Source of the DNA: Methylobacterium sp. J-068
GTDB taxonomy: Bacteria > Pseudomonadota > Alphaproteobacteria > Rhizobiales > Beijerinckiaceae
DNA length: 64,000 bases
Direction: 5' to 3'
Assembly: GCF_022829445.1 (NCBI RefSeq)
Contig: NZ_JAKSXY010000122.1
Coordinates: 1-64,000, forward strand
Position 1 is the stretch's first letter, and every line of letters starts with the position of its first letter. Positions 54,391 to 62,535 of this stretch are shown piece after piece. The notes beneath the pieces were generated by a model, which did not search any database, was not told the origin of the DNA, and saw only the letters and a list, made by a program, of their open reading frames with translations. The position numbers and the translations under genes were made by a program.

Positions 54391-54632
54391 TCTCGACGAT
54401 GCCAGGGTCATCTGGACCGGCATCGAAGCCTATTACGAGGAAGGCTTCTCTTCGAGGATCCCTATTTCCAGCCGCGTTACGACCGCATCTGTCAGATAGG
54501 CAAGCCGCTGATGGCCGATGATCGGCGCGCGCTTGCGGACCTGCTTCACAACTGGGATGCAGAGAATGTCGCAGAGAGCAAATCGGCGCCCTTCGAACCA
54601 CTACACCATTTCCTATCGAAGAAGATCTATAG
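54384..54632 (+). pseudogene. Third immunity-like copy, C-terminal fragment
   Basis: Homologous to the last ~80 residues of immunity protein 1. It joins the transposase remnant at shared LGNL codons, reads DDARVIWTGIEAYYEEG, then a frameshift (near 54445) leads to MADDRRALADLLHNWDAENVAESKSAPFEPL in another frame, and a second shift restores the natural end FPIEEDL with TAG at 54630-54632. Two frameshifts and no N-terminus make it dead. Confidence 0.7.
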
Positions 54633-54843
54633 TTTTTCTGCCATTTTTTTATACTCTATAGACAACGAAACTAGATATTATGCGATGTTATTGAAACTCA
54701 ATCGTCGCGACAACGGTCGAGATTGAGATATTGACCGAGCGCTTCGCCGAACGCGCCATCCCGCACATCGATGCAGCCCCCCAACGCAGCCGTATCAGGG
54801 GCGGGTTCCGCAACGCAGGCTGTCGACGAGGACGCGCCGGAAA

Positions 54844-54909
54844 CACACCGTGCAGATCTCCGAGATGCTGGCGAACCGCAAGCTGCCGAAGCGGGCTCAA
54901 GCGGTCTGA
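54844..54909 (+). pseudogene. Duplicated 3' end of asd
   Basis: 66 bp that align without gaps to asd 51056-51121, with 57 identical bases (9 mismatches, some silent and some changing the residue), ending at the same TGA. Upstream 54633-54843 is mostly AT-rich, unrecognised DNA, apart from a 14-bp match to asd at 54758-54771 that is in a different frame and may be chance. The fragment is immediately followed by an IS630-type element. Confidence 0.75.
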
Positions 54910-54911
54910 TA

Positions 54912-55872
54912 CCAATCCTCATTGATCAGAACTCATAGGCCCATTCGCGGAGTCCGATCGACATGATGCGCCCGGGTCGGTTGATAAGGGTGTTCCAGGC
55001 GTGGCAGCAGTGGTCGAGGATGTCGGCGTAGGATGTGAAGGTTCGATTGCCGAGCCAGTTGTCGCGCATGAACTGCCAGAGGTTCTCGACCGGGTTGAGT
55101 TCGGGGGAACGGGCCGGCAACGGCAGCAGGGTGATGTTGGCGGGCACCGCGAGGTTCTTCGTCGTGTGCCACCCGGCCCGATCGAGCAGCAGAACGGCGT
55201 GCGCACCAGGGGCGACGGCCTGGGCGATCTCTTCGAGGTGCAGGGCCATCGCCTCGGTGGTGCAGCGGGGCATGACGAGACCGGCGCCCGTTCCCCGTGC
55301 CGGGCAGATGGCTCCGAAGATGTAGGCGAAGGCGGCGCGCTGGTCCTTCGGGGCTGAGGGGCGCGTGCCGCGCTTGGTCCAGCGCCGGGTGATCGTGTTC
55401 TTCTGGCCGACGCGAGCCTCGTCGGCGAACCAGACCTCTATCGGCTTGCCGCCGACGGCCCGCGCGATCTCCGCCATGCGGGCGGGGAAGGCTTTTTAAA
55501 AGCGGGGATCGCGTCCGGGGCTTGAGCGTGATGGCGCGGGCGGGCGCCAGGGGCCTTGCCGCCGATCAGCCCGTCCGGACCGTGCGCGTTGAACGCCACC
55601 ACCCAGTCCCGCACCGTCTGCAGCCCGACCCCGCCGAGCGCGGCAGCGGCCGAGCGTGAGCCGCCCGCGTAGATCGCCGACAAAGCCAGCAGGCGCCGGG
55701 TCTGGGCAGGATCGCGCGCGGCCTTGGCCAGAGCGCGCAGGCCCTCGGCGTCGAAGTCCCGCCGCAGCAGCACAGGAGCAGACACGACATCCTCCTCAGG
55801 CTCCAAACCCGAAGACAGAATCACCACTCAGCTCCCGATGCTACCCCGTGAGTCCCCATCAATGAGGGTTGG
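54912..55872 (-). mobile_element. IS630-family insertion sequence, complete
   Basis: Terminal inverted repeats: 54912-54926 (CCAATCCTCATTGAT) and the complement at 55858-55872, one mismatch. TA dinucleotides flank both ends (54910-54911 and 55873-55874), the target duplication typical of IS630. About 960 bp. It inserted right after the stop of the asd fragment. It carries one transposase in two overlapping frames. Confidence 0.88.
54926..55785 (-). CDS. IS630-family transposase, two frames (-1 shift)
   Basis: OrfA (55785 down to about 55490, GTG start with GGAGG upstream) carries a helix-turn-helix DNA-binding domain (LSAIYAGGSRSAAAALGGVGLQTVRDWV). OrfB (to 54926) carries the DDE domain: VWFADEARVGQKN, LLLDRAGWHTT, PELNPVENLWQFMRD. 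The join is in TTTTAAAAAG (55493-55502), where a -1 shift yields AFKKAFPARMAEIA, the usual IS630 sequence. The stop codon lies inside the left terminal repeat. Either programmed frameshifting or a simple mutation explains the split. Confidence 0.85.
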
Positions 55873-55876
55873 TATA

Positions 55877-56268
55877 AGTCCTGTCGCGCTCGAGCTTCAC
55901 ACCCTCCGCCATCGAGGTTGGAGCGACGATTGAAGCGGCGACACGTCTGTGCACCCGTCACGTTCCGGTGCCGTAGACGAGAAAAGTTTCGGAGCCGGCT
56001 TAACAGCGATCATTCAGTACTTCCGATTCCTTCGCATGACCGGAAGGCATCCTCGAGACAGATGAAGCAACGCAATAGTTCCCAGAATCGAGAGCGAATC
56101 CGTCCTGCCTGAAACGAAAGGCATCAAACCCTCATAAATCTGCACACTAATCATTCCCACATCTATTGGATAGATTTTTATAATAAACATTTTTCTATAG
56201 AAAAAGCTATTAATTTGGCTTTCACGATTATTTTTTATCAATACAGACATTACCGAGACGGATTTCCC
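55877..56268. other. AT-rich non-coding region between IS630 and MCP gene
   Basis: 392 bp with no convincing ORF. The part from about 56130 to 56245 is very AT-rich for this genome (for example TTTTTATAATAAAC and ATTATTTTTTATC). It probably holds the promoter of the chemoreceptor gene. I see no repeat or RNA structure. Confidence 0.5.
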
Positions 56269-58236
56269 ATGCGCCTGCGCTCTTTCCGCCCCAGCTTACG
56301 CGTGCAGATCGCGGCACTCGGCATCGGGGGCGTGCTAGCCCTCGGTCTGATCTCGGCGTTCGGATCGCACGCGCAGGGACACTTTCAAGCGATCGTCGAT
56401 CAGAGCCGGGAATTACGGACGCGACTCGCCGAATTCCGCCACCACCTGCTCGCGGCGCATCAGATCGAGACCGAGTTTCTACTGCAGAGCCGCGAAGCCC
56501 TGATCGCGCAGCGTCAGGACCAGATCGCCCGCGCCGAAGAGAACCTCGCGGCGGTCGAGGAACGCGTCGCGACGCGGGCGGCTGACGATCCTCTGCGCAG
56601 GGCCGAGACCATCCGGGTCGGCCTGAACCTCTACGCGGTGCGGTTCCAGAACGTCGTGGCTGCCCGGCGCACCCTCGGCTTCACCGAGAAGGAAGGCTTG
56701 CAAGGGAACCTGCGGGCGGCGGTCCACGCCGTGGAGGAACGGCTCTCCCGATTCGACCAACCGAGCCTCACCGTGCCGATGCTGATGATGCGCCGGCACG
56801 AGAAGGATTTCATCCTGCGTGGGGAAGACCGATATAGCGACGCTCTGCGCGAGCGCGTGACGGAATTCGAGACCGCCCTCGCCGCCGCCCCCCTCGCCGA
56901 CACCATCAAGGCAGAACTCAAGGCCCTGGTCGGCACCTATGAGAGTCGCTTCCTGGCCTACGCGGCCGGCGCCTCGACTCTCAGGGAAGAATCCGACGAC
57001 CTGACCTCGATCTACGGCCGGATCGAGCCGATCCTCGCGCAAGTGGTCGAGATGTCCCAGGCAGAAGACGCTCAGGCGCGCGCCGAGAGTGCTGTCGCGA
57101 GCGATTGGTACGCCCGGCTCACCTGGTGCTTACTCGCGCTCAGCATCTTGTGCGCGGGCGCCCTGTCCTGGTGGGTCGGACAGCGCCTCTCGGGCCCTCT
57201 CACCACCATGGCGCGGGCGATGGAACGGCTGGCCGACGGGGACCTGACCGTCCACGTCGCGCATGCCCGCCGCCGCGACGAGATCGGTGCCATCGCCCGC
57301 GCCTTTGCGACCTTCCGCGACAAGATGGCGGAGAACGGCGAACTCACCCAGGCGCAAGCAAGCGGACGCGCGCGGAGCGAAGCCGAGCGAAAGGACGCCC
57401 TCCGGGCGATGGCGGACCGCTTCGAGACGGCTGTCGGCGGCATCATCGGCATCGTCGCGAGCGCCGCCGTCGCGCTGCAAACCACCGCCGAGGGCATGTC
57501 GGGCATGGCCGTGGACACGGCCCGTCGCTCCGCCACGGCGGCCGCGGCCGCAGAGGAGGCGACCGCCAACGTCAACGCCGTCGCCGCCGCCGCCGAAGAA
57601 CTCGACGTCTCGGTGCAGGACATCGGGCGGCAGGTGGACGGTTCGGCGACTTTGGCCCGGGCGGCAGCGAACGATGCGGGACACACCGTCGCCCTCATGC
57701 AGGATCTCAACGGCGTCGTGGCGCGGATCGGTGACGTGACACACCTCATCAGCGACATCGCCGGGCGGACCAACCTCCTGGCACTCAACGCGACGATCGA
57801 GGCGGCCAGGGCCGGCGAGTCCGGACGCGGCTTCGCGGTGGTGGCGGCCGAGGTCAAGGATCTGGCCAACCAGACCACACAGGCCACCGCTGAGATTGCA
57901 GATCAGATCGCCCGGATCCAGGCCTCAACGGGCCAGGCGACGGCCGCGATCGGCACGGTGGTGGCGCGCATCGAGGAGATCAGCGAAGTGTCCGACGCGG
58001 TGGCCGCCTCCGTCGAGGCACAGGGTGCCGCCACGCAGGAGATCGCTCACAATGTCGCCCAGGCGGCGGCAGGCACCGGCGAGGTCACGGGCACCGTCGC
58101 GGGCGTGGCGAGCGCCGCTGAAGCGACAGGGGTGGCGGCCTCTCAGGTGCTCGCTTCCGCCTCAGACCTCTCGCGACAATCGGCGAACCTCAGTGCCGAG
58201 GTCGATCGCTTCCTGAATCTCCTGCGCGCCGCATGA
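56269..58236 (+). CDS. Methyl-accepting chemotaxis protein with HBM-type sensor
   Basis: 655 aa from ATG 56269. TM1 at about 12-32; a periplasmic helical sensor (33-280) with MLMMRRHEKDFILRG (171-185), a signature of the HBM (helical bimodular) ligand-binding domain; TM2 at about 283-303; HAMP (305-360); and the signalling domain with the hairpin tip DIAGRTNLLALNATIEAARAGESGRGFAVVAAEVKDLANQT (about 497-536). It signals to CheA/CheW. The ligand is unknown; HBM receptors often sense organic acids. No che genes are nearby. Confidence 0.93.
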   Translation: MRLRSFRPSLRVQIAALGIGGVLALGLISAFGSHAQGHFQAIVDQSRELRTRLAEFRHHLLAAHQIETEFLLQSREALIAQRQDQIARAEENLAAVEERVATRAADDPLRRAETIRVGLNLYAVRFQNVVAARRTLGFTEKEGLQGNLRAAVHAVEERLSRFDQPSLTVPMLMMRRHEKDFILRGEDRYSDALRERVTEFETALAAAPLADTIKAELKALVGTYESRFLAYAAGASTLREESDDLTSIYGRIEPILAQVVEMSQAEDAQARAESAVASDWYARLTWCLLALSILCAGALSWWVGQRLSGPLTTMARAMERLADGDLTVHVAHARRRDEIGAIARAFATFRDKMAENGELTQAQASGRARSEAERKDALRAMADRFETAVGGIIGIVASAAVALQTTAEGMSGMAVDTARRSATAAAAAEEATANVNAVAAAAEELDVSVQDIGRQVDGSATLARAAANDAGHTVALMQDLNGVVARIGDVTHLISDIAGRTNLLALNATIEAARAGESGRGFAVVAAEVKDLANQTTQATAEIADQIARIQASTGQATAAIGTVVARIEEISEVSDAVAASVEAQGAATQEIAHNVAQAAAGTGEVTGTVAGVASAAEATGVAASQVLASASDLSRQSANLSAEVDRFLNLLRAA

Positions 58237-58278
58237 GGGCCGGAGCCATGAGGGCCGGAGCACAGAGCCAGTCATGCC

Positions 58279-58929
58279 TCACCACGCCTCGGCCTCCAAC
58301 GCCGCCACATCCCCACCGCTGATCGCCGGCAGGCACCGCGTGATCCGCGCAATGTCCCACTCCCACCACGCCAGGGCCTGCAACCGCGCGGCCACCTCCG
58401 GCGGCACCCGCCTGCGCACGAGGGTGGCCGGGTTCCCGGCGACGATGGCGTAGGGCGGCACGTCGCGGGTCACGACGGATTTGGCCGCCTCGACGGCGCC
58501 GTCGCCCACCGTGACGCCGGGCAGGATGGTGCTGTCGTACCCGAGCCAGACGTCGTTGCCGATCACCGTGTCGCCCCGGTTCGGAAACGTGGCCTCTTCC
58601 GGGAAGCGTCCCGCCCAGGCCCCGCCGAAGATCGAGAACGGATAGGTGGAGGGCGCGTCGAGGCGATGGTTGCCGCCGTTCATGAGGAAGCGCGTGCCCG
58701 CCGCGAGGGCGCAGAAGCGGCCGATGCGCAGGCGGTCGCCCAGGAAGGCGAAGTGGTAGAGGATGTTGTCGAGGAAGGCCCCCGGTCCGGCGGGATCGTC
58801 GTAATAGGTGTAGGCGCCGACCTCGACGTTCGGCGGCAGGGCGAGGTTGCGGAGGAAGGTGACGCGCGGGTGGTCCGGCAGGGGGTGGAGCGCGTCCGGA
58901 TCGGGGCCGAAGCGGGGATCGTGAGGCAT
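58279..58929 (-). CDS. CatB-type xenobiotic O-acetyltransferase
   Basis: 216 aa from ATG 58929, with GGAG 8 nt upstream; longer starts at 58959 or 58986 are possible. Left-handed beta-helix (hexapeptide repeat) protein of the Vat/CatB type: IGRFCALAAGTRFLMNGGNHRLD (catalytic His), YPFSIFGGAW, NRGDTVIGNDVWLGYDSTILPGVTVGDGAV, and VVTRDVPPYAIVAGNPATLVRRR. Family members acetylate chloramphenicol or streptogramin A; many are chromosomal with unknown natural substrates, so resistance is not implied. Confidence 0.9.
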   Translation of the reverse strand: MPHDPRFGPDPDALHPLPDHPRVTFLRNLALPPNVEVGAYTYYDDPAGPGAFLDNILYHFAFLGDRLRIGRFCALAAGTRFLMNGGNHRLDAPSTYPFSIFGGAWAGRFPEEATFPNRGDTVIGNDVWLGYDSTILPGVTVGDGAVEAAKSVVTRDVPPYAIVAGNPATLVRRRVPPEVAARLQALAWWEWDIARITRCLPAISGGDVAALEAEAW

Positions 58930-59075
58930 GACTGGGCTCCGGATGCGGACGGGCTTCATCGCGTCCGGGGGAGGATAACGATGCATCGCTCCTTGAAAAC
59001 CGCTTGAAAACCGGCGCGAACCCGCCTAATTACAGAGCATCAGTTCTGGTTGCAGTTGTGAGACTGCGGTTCGGG

Positions 59076-59104
59076 AGTGGGCCCCACCGGGTCCGCTCTT
59101 TTTT
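59076..59104 (+). promoter_or_regulatory. rimP leader terminator/attenuator
   Basis: Nine-bp stem AGTGGGCCC (59076-59084) / GGGTCCGCT (59089-59097), including two G-T pairs, with loop CACC, followed by TCTTTTTTA. This is a proper intrinsic terminator placed 60 bp upstream of rimP, inside the 5' leader of the rimP-nusA-ylxR-infB operon. It probably regulates the operon by attenuation, perhaps by NusA itself. The leader sequence between about 59025 and 59075 could hold an alternative fold. Confidence 0.6.
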
Positions 59105-59163
59105 ATTGCCGCAACGTCGCCCGCGCCGGATCGCCTCGGACAAGGCCGGACTTCAAGCGCAGC

Positions 59164-59961
59164 ATGGCGGACAATCCCCACAGCGACATTCTCGAAAAGC
59201 GCCTCATCACCGAGACGGGTGTTGCCGCGCGGGTGGTGCAGGTCATCGAGGCCTCGATTCTCGGGCTCGGCTATCGCGTGGTCCGGGTGAAGGTGTCGAG
59301 CGCCAACGGCTGCACGGTGCAGATCATGGCCGAGCGGCCGGACGGCACCATGACGGTGGACGATTGCGAGGCGGTGAGCCGGGCGATCTCCCCGCTCCTC
59401 GACCTCGACGATCCCGTGGGCAAGGCCTACTACCTCGAGGTCTCCTCGCCGGGCATCGACCGGCCGCTGGTGCGGGCCGTCGATTTCGCGCGCTGGGCCG
59501 GCTACGAGGCCAAGGTCGAGCTGGCCGTGCCGATGGACGGCCGCAAGCGCTTCCGGGGCCTCATCGGCGCGCCGAACCCGGACGGGCTCACCGTGCCGAT
59601 CGACCTGCCCGACGTGAAGGAGGGCCTGCCAAGCCGCATCGACCTGCCGCTGCGGGACCTCGGCGACGCCTATCTCGTGCTCACCGACGAGCTGGTGCGC
59701 GAATCGCTGCGCCGCGGCGGTCCCCCGAGCCTCGACGACGGGGACGATGCGCCGGACGAGGACGATCCGGAGATCGAGGCCGAGCCGGCGCCGGCCCCGC
59801 TCAAGAAGAAGGTCTCGCGGCCCCTCAAGCCCAAGGCCTCGCAGCGGCCGAAGCCCGTGAAGGTCGAGACCGAGGAGAGCCTCGCCATCAAGGCGAAGAA
59901 CAAGGCCAAGCCCGTCCGCACCAAGGCGGTGCGGGTGAAGGAAGACGGCAAGCTGCACTGA
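59164..59961 (+). CDS. rimP: Ribosome maturation factor RimP
   Basis: 265 aa from ATG 59164. Needed for 30S subunit assembly. The N-terminal part (LGYRVVRVKVSSANGCTVQIMAERPDG, YYLEVSSPGIDRPL) is the conserved RimP core; the C-terminal ~75 residues are a Lys/Pro-rich charged tail, longer than in E. coli (about 150 aa). First gene of the rimP-nusA-ylxR-infB operon. Confidence 0.96.
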   Translation: MADNPHSDILEKRLITETGVAARVVQVIEASILGLGYRVVRVKVSSANGCTVQIMAERPDGTMTVDDCEAVSRAISPLLDLDDPVGKAYYLEVSSPGIDRPLVRAVDFARWAGYEAKVELAVPMDGRKRFRGLIGAPNPDGLTVPIDLPDVKEGLPSRIDLPLRDLGDAYLVLTDELVRESLRRGGPPSLDDGDDAPDEDDPEIEAEPAPAPLKKKVSRPLKPKASQRPKPVKVETEESLAIKAKNKAKPVRTKAVRVKEDGKLH

Positions 59962-60042
59962 TTTCGTCGGAGTCCCGAACATCGCGCAGCGGTTCGGGGC
60001 CCGGATGCGAACACCTTACGACGAAGAGAAGGACGAAAACCG

Positions 60043-61641
60043 ATGGCCGTCGTCAGCGCCAACAGGCTCGAACTCCTGCAGATCGCCGAAGCGGTTGCCC
60101 GCGAGAAGGTGATCGACCGCTCCATCGTCATCGACGCGATGGAGGAGGCCATCGCCAAGGCCGCGCGCTCGCGCTACGGCGCCGAGACCGACGTGCACGC
60201 CGAGATCGACCCCAAGACCGGGGCGCTTCGCCTGTCGCGCCATCTCGTGGTGGTGGACGAGGTCGAAAACGACGCCCGCGAGGTCACCCTGGAGCAGGCC
60301 CGGCGCTACAACCCCGGGGCGTTGGTCGGCGACGTGATCTCCGACACCCTGCCGCCCTTCGATTTCGGCCGCGTCGCCGCCCAGTCGGCCAAGCAGGTGA
60401 TCGTGCAGAAGGTGCGCGACGCCGAGCGCGACCGCCAGTTCGACGAGTACAAGGACCGTATCGGCGAGGTCGTGAACGGCCTCGTGAAGCGCGTCGAGTA
60501 CGGCAACGTCATCGTCGATCTCGGGCGCGGCGAGGGCATCGTGCGCCGCGACGAGATGATCCCGCGCGAGACCTTCCGCCCCGGCGACCGCATCCGCTCC
60601 TACCTGTTCGACGTGCGCCGCGAAGTGCGCGGGCCGCAGATCTTCCTCTCGCGCTCGCACCCGCAATTCATGGCCAAGCTCTTCGGCCAGGAAGTGCCGG
60701 AGATCTACGACGGCATCGTCGAGGTGAAGGCAGTGGCCCGCGATCCGGGCTCGCGCGCCAAGATCGCGGTGATCTCGCGCGACGGCTCGATCGATCCGGT
60801 CGGTGCCTGCGTGGGCATGCGCGGTTCGCGCGTCCAGGCGGTGGTCGGCGAACTCCAGGGCGAGAAGATCGACATCATCCCCTGGTCCGAGGATCAGGCC
60901 ACCTTCATCGTCAACGCGCTCCAGCCGGCGGAAGTCGTCAAGGTGGTGCTCGACGAGGAGGCCGACCGCATCGAGGTGGTGGTGCCGGACGACCAGCTCT
61001 CGCTCGCCATCGGCCGCCGGGGCCAGAACGTGCGCCTCGCCTCCCAGCTCACGGGCTGGGACATCGACATCCTGACGGAAGCCGAGGAATCGGAGCGCCG
61101 CCAGAAGGAATTCGCCGAGCGCACCGCCATCTTCATGGAAGCCCTCGACGTGGACGAGACCGTGGGCCAGCTCCTCGCGGCGGAAGGCTTCCGCAACGTC
61201 GAGGAGATCGCCTATGTCGAGCCCGGCGAACTCGCCAACATCCAGGGCCTCGACGAGGAGAGCGGCACCGAGATCCAGGCCCGCGCCCAGGACCACCTCG
61301 CCCGCGTCGAATCGGAATTCGATGCCAAGCGCCAGGAACTCGGCGTGCAGGACGAACTGCGTGAGATCGACGGCATCACCACCCCGATGCTGGTGGCGCT
61401 GGGCGAGAACGAGGTGAAGACCATCGAGGATCTGGCCGGCTGCGCCACCGACGATCTCGTCGGCTACACCGAGGGGCGCGGCCCCGAGGCCAAGCGCCAC
61501 GCGGGCTATCTCGACGGCTTCGAGGTCTCGCGCGCCGAGGCCGAGGCCATGGTCATGGCCGCCCGCGTCCATGCGGGCTGGATCGAGGCCCCGGCCGAGC
61601 CGGAGCCCGAGGCGGCCGAGGACGAGACCGCCACCGCCTGA
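60043..61641 (+). CDS. nusA: Transcription termination/antitermination factor NusA
   Basis: 532 aa. N-terminal RNA-polymerase-binding domain (1-125), S1 domain (about 135-200), two KH domains (IAVISRDGSIDPVGACVGMRGSRVQAVVGELQGEKID and the second after it), then a C-terminal part with HhH-like repeats and an acidic end, as is usual in proteobacteria. Binds RNA polymerase at pauses, terminators and rRNA antitermination sites. 81 bp after rimP. Confidence 0.98.
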   Translation: MAVVSANRLELLQIAEAVAREKVIDRSIVIDAMEEAIAKAARSRYGAETDVHAEIDPKTGALRLSRHLVVVDEVENDAREVTLEQARRYNPGALVGDVISDTLPPFDFGRVAAQSAKQVIVQKVRDAERDRQFDEYKDRIGEVVNGLVKRVEYGNVIVDLGRGEGIVRRDEMIPRETFRPGDRIRSYLFDVRREVRGPQIFLSRSHPQFMAKLFGQEVPEIYDGIVEVKAVARDPGSRAKIAVISRDGSIDPVGACVGMRGSRVQAVVGELQGEKIDIIPWSEDQATFIVNALQPAEVVKVVLDEEADRIEVVVPDDQLSLAIGRRGQNVRLASQLTGWDIDILTEAEESERRQKEFAERTAIFMEALDVDETVGQLLAAEGFRNVEEIAYVEPGELANIQGLDEESGTEIQARAQDHLARVESEFDAKRQELGVQDELREIDGITTPMLVALGENEVKTIEDLAGCATDDLVGYTEGRGPEAKRHAGYLDGFEVSRAEAEAMVMAARVHAGWIEAPAEPEPEAAEDETATA

Positions 61642-61655
61642 GCCCCCTCCCCGAC

Positions 61656-61680
61656 CCCCGCGATTCGAAGGATCGCGGGG
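61656..61680 (+). other. Hairpin between nusA and ylxR
   Basis: CCCCGCGAT (61656-61664) / ATCGCGGGG (61672-61680) with a 7-nt loop, directly before the ylxR start. There is no U-run, so more likely an RNA processing or translation-coupling element than a terminator; the operon continues. Confidence 0.4.
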
Positions 61681-61685
61681 ACGTG

Positions 61686-62462
61686 ATGTCCCCAGACGAA
61701 AGCCTCCAGCGCCGCATGACGGGCGAGACCGCAGACCCGAACCCAGAGGCGGCCGAGCCGGACCCGAGCACCCTGCTCGATTCCGGCCTCGGGCGCGGCC
61801 GGGCCAATGCGCTGCGCACATGCCTCGTCACCCGCGTCTCGCAAGCCCCCGGCGGGATGATCCGCTTCGTTCTCGGCCCGGACGGCGCCGTGGTGCCGGA
61901 CCTCCGGGCGCGCCTGCCCGGCCGCGGGGCCTGGCTCACGCCGACCCGCGCCGTGCTGAACGAGGCGGTGAAGCGCCGCGCCTTCCAGCGCGCCTTCAAG
62001 ACCAAGGAGGCCGCCGCCCCGGCGGACCTCGCCGACCGGGTCGCGGAAGGCCTGCGGGCGGATCTGCGCCAATCCCTGTCGCTGGCCAATAAGGCCGGAT
62101 GCGTGGTGGCGGGGTTCGCCAAGGTCGAATCGGCCATCGGCGACAAGGCCGGTGTCGCGGCGGTGATCCAGGCCTCCGACGGCTCCGCCGACGGACGGCG
62201 CAAGATCGTCGCGGCATTGCACAGGCGGCATGGCAGTGCCATATCGTGCATTCCCGTCATCGATGACCTGTCCAACACCGAATTGGACATGGCCTTGGGT
62301 CGGGATCATGTGATACATGCGGCTCTCGTCGCAGGAGTCGGAGCTTCCGGCTGCCTTGCGCGTTGGCGTCGGCTCCGCTCCTTCGAGGGATTGGCGACGA
62401 CGGCCGAGGAGGCCGGTCCCGTCCGCGATGGGCAGGCCGCCTTCGATCTGCACGACGACTGA
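61686..62462 (+). CDS. YlxR (DUF448) RNA-binding protein fused to L7Ae-like domain
   Basis: 258 aa from the second ATG (61686). N-terminal YlxR part: LRTCLVTRVSQAPGGMIRFVLGPDGAVVPDLRARLPGRGAWLTPTRAVLNEAVKRRAF. Then an L7Ae/L30e-like domain (QSLSLANKAGCVVAGFAKVESAI). Many alphaproteobacteria have this fusion between nusA and infB. Possibly RNase P or ribosome related; not settled. Confidence 0.88.
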   Translation: MSPDESLQRRMTGETADPNPEAAEPDPSTLLDSGLGRGRANALRTCLVTRVSQAPGGMIRFVLGPDGAVVPDLRARLPGRGAWLTPTRAVLNEAVKRRAFQRAFKTKEAAAPADLADRVAEGLRADLRQSLSLANKAGCVVAGFAKVESAIGDKAGVAAVIQASDGSADGRRKIVAALHRRHGSAISCIPVIDDLSNTELDMALGRDHVIHAALVAGVGASGCLARWRRLRSFEGLATTAEEAGPVRDGQAAFDLHDD

Positions 62463-62535
62463 GATGACGGATTTACCCGGCGCACAGCAGTTTGCCGGTT
62501 CACGGGACGATGGAAACCCTCAGGGTTTGGACTGA

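Noticed and set aside
54758..54771. 14-bp match ATCCCGCACATCGA to the middle of asd
   Set aside because: Out of frame with the 3' fragment and short enough to be chance in this GC-rich genome; not used as evidence for a larger asd copy.
54698..54925. Short ORFs on both strands around 54.7-54.9 kb
   Set aside because: Explained as shadows of the asd fragment and its AT-rich flank; no independent coding sign.
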